From Sulfitobacter maritimus (GTDB taxonomy: Bacteria; Pseudomonadota; Alphaproteobacteria; Rhodobacterales; Rhodobacteraceae): 64,000 bases of DNA. A program made the translations under genes and the position numbers. The notes under the pieces were generated by a model. It did not search any database. It was not told the origin of the DNA and saw only the letters and a list, made by a program, of their open reading frames with translations. This document shows, piece by piece, positions 62,254-64,000 of this stretch; the stretch's first letter is position 1, and every line of letters begins with the position of its first letter. The stretch spans positions 62,001 through 126,000 of the forward strand of contig NZ_JABVBB010000021.1 in the NCBI RefSeq assembly GCF_013346665.1, in the 5' to 3' direction.

Positions 62254-64000
62254 TTAGGCCGAGCGTGACAGGGCGCATTCCACCGCGGGCCGGGGCAGGG
62301 TTAGGCGGAAGGTGCTGCCGACGTCGACCTCACTTTCCAGTGCCAAGCCGCCACCGTGGAGCGAGGCCAGTTGTTCGGCAATCGCCAAACCCAACCCCAG
62401 CCCCCCGTTTTCACGGGACATGGATCCGTCAACCTGTTGAAACCGTAGGAAAACGCGGTCCAAATCTTCGGGCGAGATGCCACAGCCAGTGTCAGTAACG
62501 CTAAAGGTGATCTGCTCAGCGGATTGGACCATCGATAGGTGGATGTTGCCGGACTTGGTGAATTTGATTGCGTTGGAGATCAGGTTGTAAAGGATTTGGC
62601 GCAGACGGACCGGGTCCGCGTTGACGGTGGCCGCGCCGTTGTCATCATAGGTCAGGCTCAGCCCCTTGGCCTCGGCATCTGGGCGCAGGTCTTCGGCGAC
62701 GGAGCGGGCAATGTCGCTTGCCTCAATCTCTTGCAGGTCCAGTTCCATTTTGCCGCGGGCGACCTTGGTCCAGTCAAGCAAATCCTCAACCAGCCGCAGC
62801 ATATGTTTCGACGATCCCGCGATGCCACCGGCCTGTTCTGCGATGAAAGTCTGGTAATCGTCCACGCCACTGCGGATCTCTGGCGATGTGCCGCTGCTGT
62901 TGTCGAGCGCGGTTTGCAAGCGACGGGCCTGCGGCAAACGTTCAGCATGTTGCAAGAAGGTCGCCCGCCCCGAGATCACTGTCAAAGGGGTGCGCAATTC
63001 GTGGCTGACGTTGTTCAAAAACTCGGTCTTTTCGCGGTCTGCAGCCTCGGCGGCGTCGATCGCGCGTTTTTCTGCGGTGATATTGGTCCAAATGCCAACT
63101 GTATAGCCATGAGGGGTTTTGGCCTCATTCACCTTGACCCAAAAGTCTTTGCTCACCTCCAGCAAGAACGATCCGGTGGGATTGCGAAACCGCGCCATGC
63201 GTTTGGCGATCCATGGTTCGCGTTCGCTCACTTCGGCGGGAAACTGGTTCTCTTCGACCCAAATGCGCAGCAGTTCTTCCATGGTGCGGCCGGGGGTCAA
63301 ACGGTCGGCAACCTTAGGGTGATACTCGCAGAACTTTTTGTTCACAGAGACCAGACGTTCCTTTTCATCAAAGGCGATGAAACCTTCTTGAATGGCGTTG
63401 ATCGCCTCAGTCAGAAGGGTATGCGCCTCTTGTTTTTTCAAGGTGACACGGCGGAACGCCCAAAGCCCGGCGAGAAGTGCAATCGTCGCAAATAGCGCGA
63501 AAGCCACGAGATAAGGGCTTTGCGGTGAATAGGGTGGCAGGCCGTGGGTTAGCCGTGCGCTGGCCTCCCAAAGCTTGCCATGCAGTTCAAACCGGCTGCG
63601 GGCGATATGTTCATCTGCATCGCTGTCACGGGGCACGGTGAGAGTGCTGCCAGCAGGCAGGGGGGCAAGGTCAAAGGCGTATTCCCCCGCGAGGTGAGGG
63701 TTGTTCTCTTGCAGGCCAAAAAGGGTTTCACAGTCAAAGACGATGGAAATGACCCCCCAGAACCGCGGCGCGCCCAGCCCCTGGGGGCGTTCAAACACCG
63801 GATAATGCATGATATAGCCCTTGCCGCCCTGAACGAGCGACAGCGGGCCTTCGATGGTGGGGGTTTGGCGGCGGTAGGCATTGGCCACCCCCGACAGCTG
63901 CGCGGGGATGTTCTTATACTCAAGGCCTACAATATTGCCGTCGGCGGTCTCAGGAAAACTGCGGGAAATCTTCAGGTCGGGTGCCAGCGCATAGGTGATG
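62254..64000 (-). CDS. CHASE-type membrane sensor histidine kinase, 5' truncated
   Basis: The frame is open to the right edge of the window, so the N-terminus is missing. Visible order: the end of a periplasmic CHASE sensor domain (YALAPDLKISRSFPE, NIVGLEYKN, then LVQGGKGYIMHYPVF), one membrane helix (VAFALFATIALLAGLWAF), a PAS domain (INAIQEGFIAFDEKERLVSVNKKF onward), and a kinase core with phosphorylated histidine in FLNNVSHELRTPLTVISGR and ATPase boxes NLISNAIKF, DTGCGISPED and GLGLGLAIAEQL. It ends after the ATPase domain with no receiver domain. Ligand and partner regulator unknown. Confidence 0.9.
   Translation of the reverse strand, partial: ITYALAPDLKISRSFPETADGNIVGLEYKNIPAQLSGVANAYRRQTPTIEGPLSLVQGGKGYIMHYPVFERPQGLGAPRFWGVISIVFDCETLFGLQENNPHLAGEYAFDLAPLPAGSTLTVPRDSDADEHIARSRFELHGKLWEASARLTHGLPPYSPQSPYLVAFALFATIALLAGLWAFRRVTLKKQEAHTLLTEAINAIQEGFIAFDEKERLVSVNKKFCEYHPKVADRLTPGRTMEELLRIWVEENQFPAEVSEREPWIAKRMARFRNPTGSFLLEVSKDFWVKVNEAKTPHGYTVGIWTNITAEKRAIDAAEAADREKTEFLNNVSHELRTPLTVISGRATFLQHAERLPQARRLQTALDNSSGTSPEIRSGVDDYQTFIAEQAGGIAGSSKHMLRLVEDLLDWTKVARGKMELDLQEIEASDIARSVAEDLRPDAEAKGLSLTYDDNGAATVNADPVRLRQILYNLISNAIKFTKSGNIHLSMVQSAEQITFSVTDTGCGISPEDLDRVFLRFQQVDGSMSRENGGLGLGLAIAEQLASLHGGGLALESEVDVGSTFRLTLPRPAVECALSRSA

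Noticed and set aside
1-64000. Prophage, insertion sequence, CRISPR array, toxin-antitoxin or defence island
   Set aside because: No integrase, transposase, repeat-spacer pattern or defence domain was seen; the RatA-like protein is better read as a COQ10 homologue.

Overview
The window is a gene-dense, GC-rich stretch of chromosome from an alphaproteobacterium of the Rhodobacteraceae, most likely the marine Roseobacter group. Evidence for this: the dusB(nifR3)-ntrB-ntrC-ntrY-ntrX cluster with an NtrC that lacks the sigma-54 contact loop, a fused ispDF, hfq-hflX next to trkA-trkH, COX15-type ctaA, usg, zwf-pgl-pgi for the Entner-Doudoroff route, small proteins of the DUF6477 and DUF6456 type, an MttB-family methyltransferase and a DmdB-like acyl-CoA ligase. 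This placement is an inference from gene content; no rRNA or other phylogenetic marker RNA is present. I saw no tRNA, rRNA, CRISPR array, insertion sequence or prophage, and no gene-free gap reaches 300 bases (largest: 40506-40788, 283 b; 48799-49051, 253 b; 1634-1879, 246 b; 6161-6402, 242 b).

Layout. 1-3.0 kb: truncated MttB-family gene and two lineage-specific proteins. 3.0-6.2 kb: oxidative stress block (katA divergent from oxyR, then a peroxiredoxin). 6.4-12.2 kb: lipA, two c-type cytochromes, hpt with a coupled 57-residue membrane miniprotein, a COQ10-like protein, and the minus-strand operon ispDF-pgpA-pncC. 12.4-19.6 kb: nitrogen control cluster dusB-ntrBC then ntrYX, with a dyad ahead of dusB whose geometry fits NtrC half sites. 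20-25 kb: trkA-trkH, hfq-hflX and a SleB-type hydrolase lipoprotein. 25.5-32.4 kb: DUF2177 protein with a duplicated 3' tail, rluE, a penicillin-acylase-type hydrolase, a beta-hydroxyacid dehydrogenase, a SYLF protein, hemB, and a membrane protein ahead of mfd.

32.5-45.2 kb: mfd, a Bcr/CflA-type exporter, a DsbA-like protein, an XRE-cupin regulator, an orphan peptide-binding protein, a candidate intergenic small RNA (about 40620-40694), bdhA with a patatin-like gene, DUF502, and psuK-psuG for pseudouridine breakdown. 45.3-52.2 kb: a divergent DUF4198 / HupE-like pair whose start codons overlap, a ThiE-like protein, trmJ, a 137-bp segment bounded by 17-bp inverted repeats, ctaA, an M32 carboxypeptidase and a small secreted protein. 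52.3-64 kb: gyrA, usg, an orphan radical SAM protein, zwf-pgl-pgi, the DmdB-like ligase and a 5'-truncated CHASE-type sensor kinase.

Most of the window is core metabolism and regulation. I did not find a gene cluster that looks like a new multi-gene system. The less ordinary signals are mostly non-coding: the candidate sRNA, the dyad before dusB, the 17-bp inverted-repeat segment, the tandem hairpins at 30.0 kb and the duplicated gene tail at 25.9 kb.
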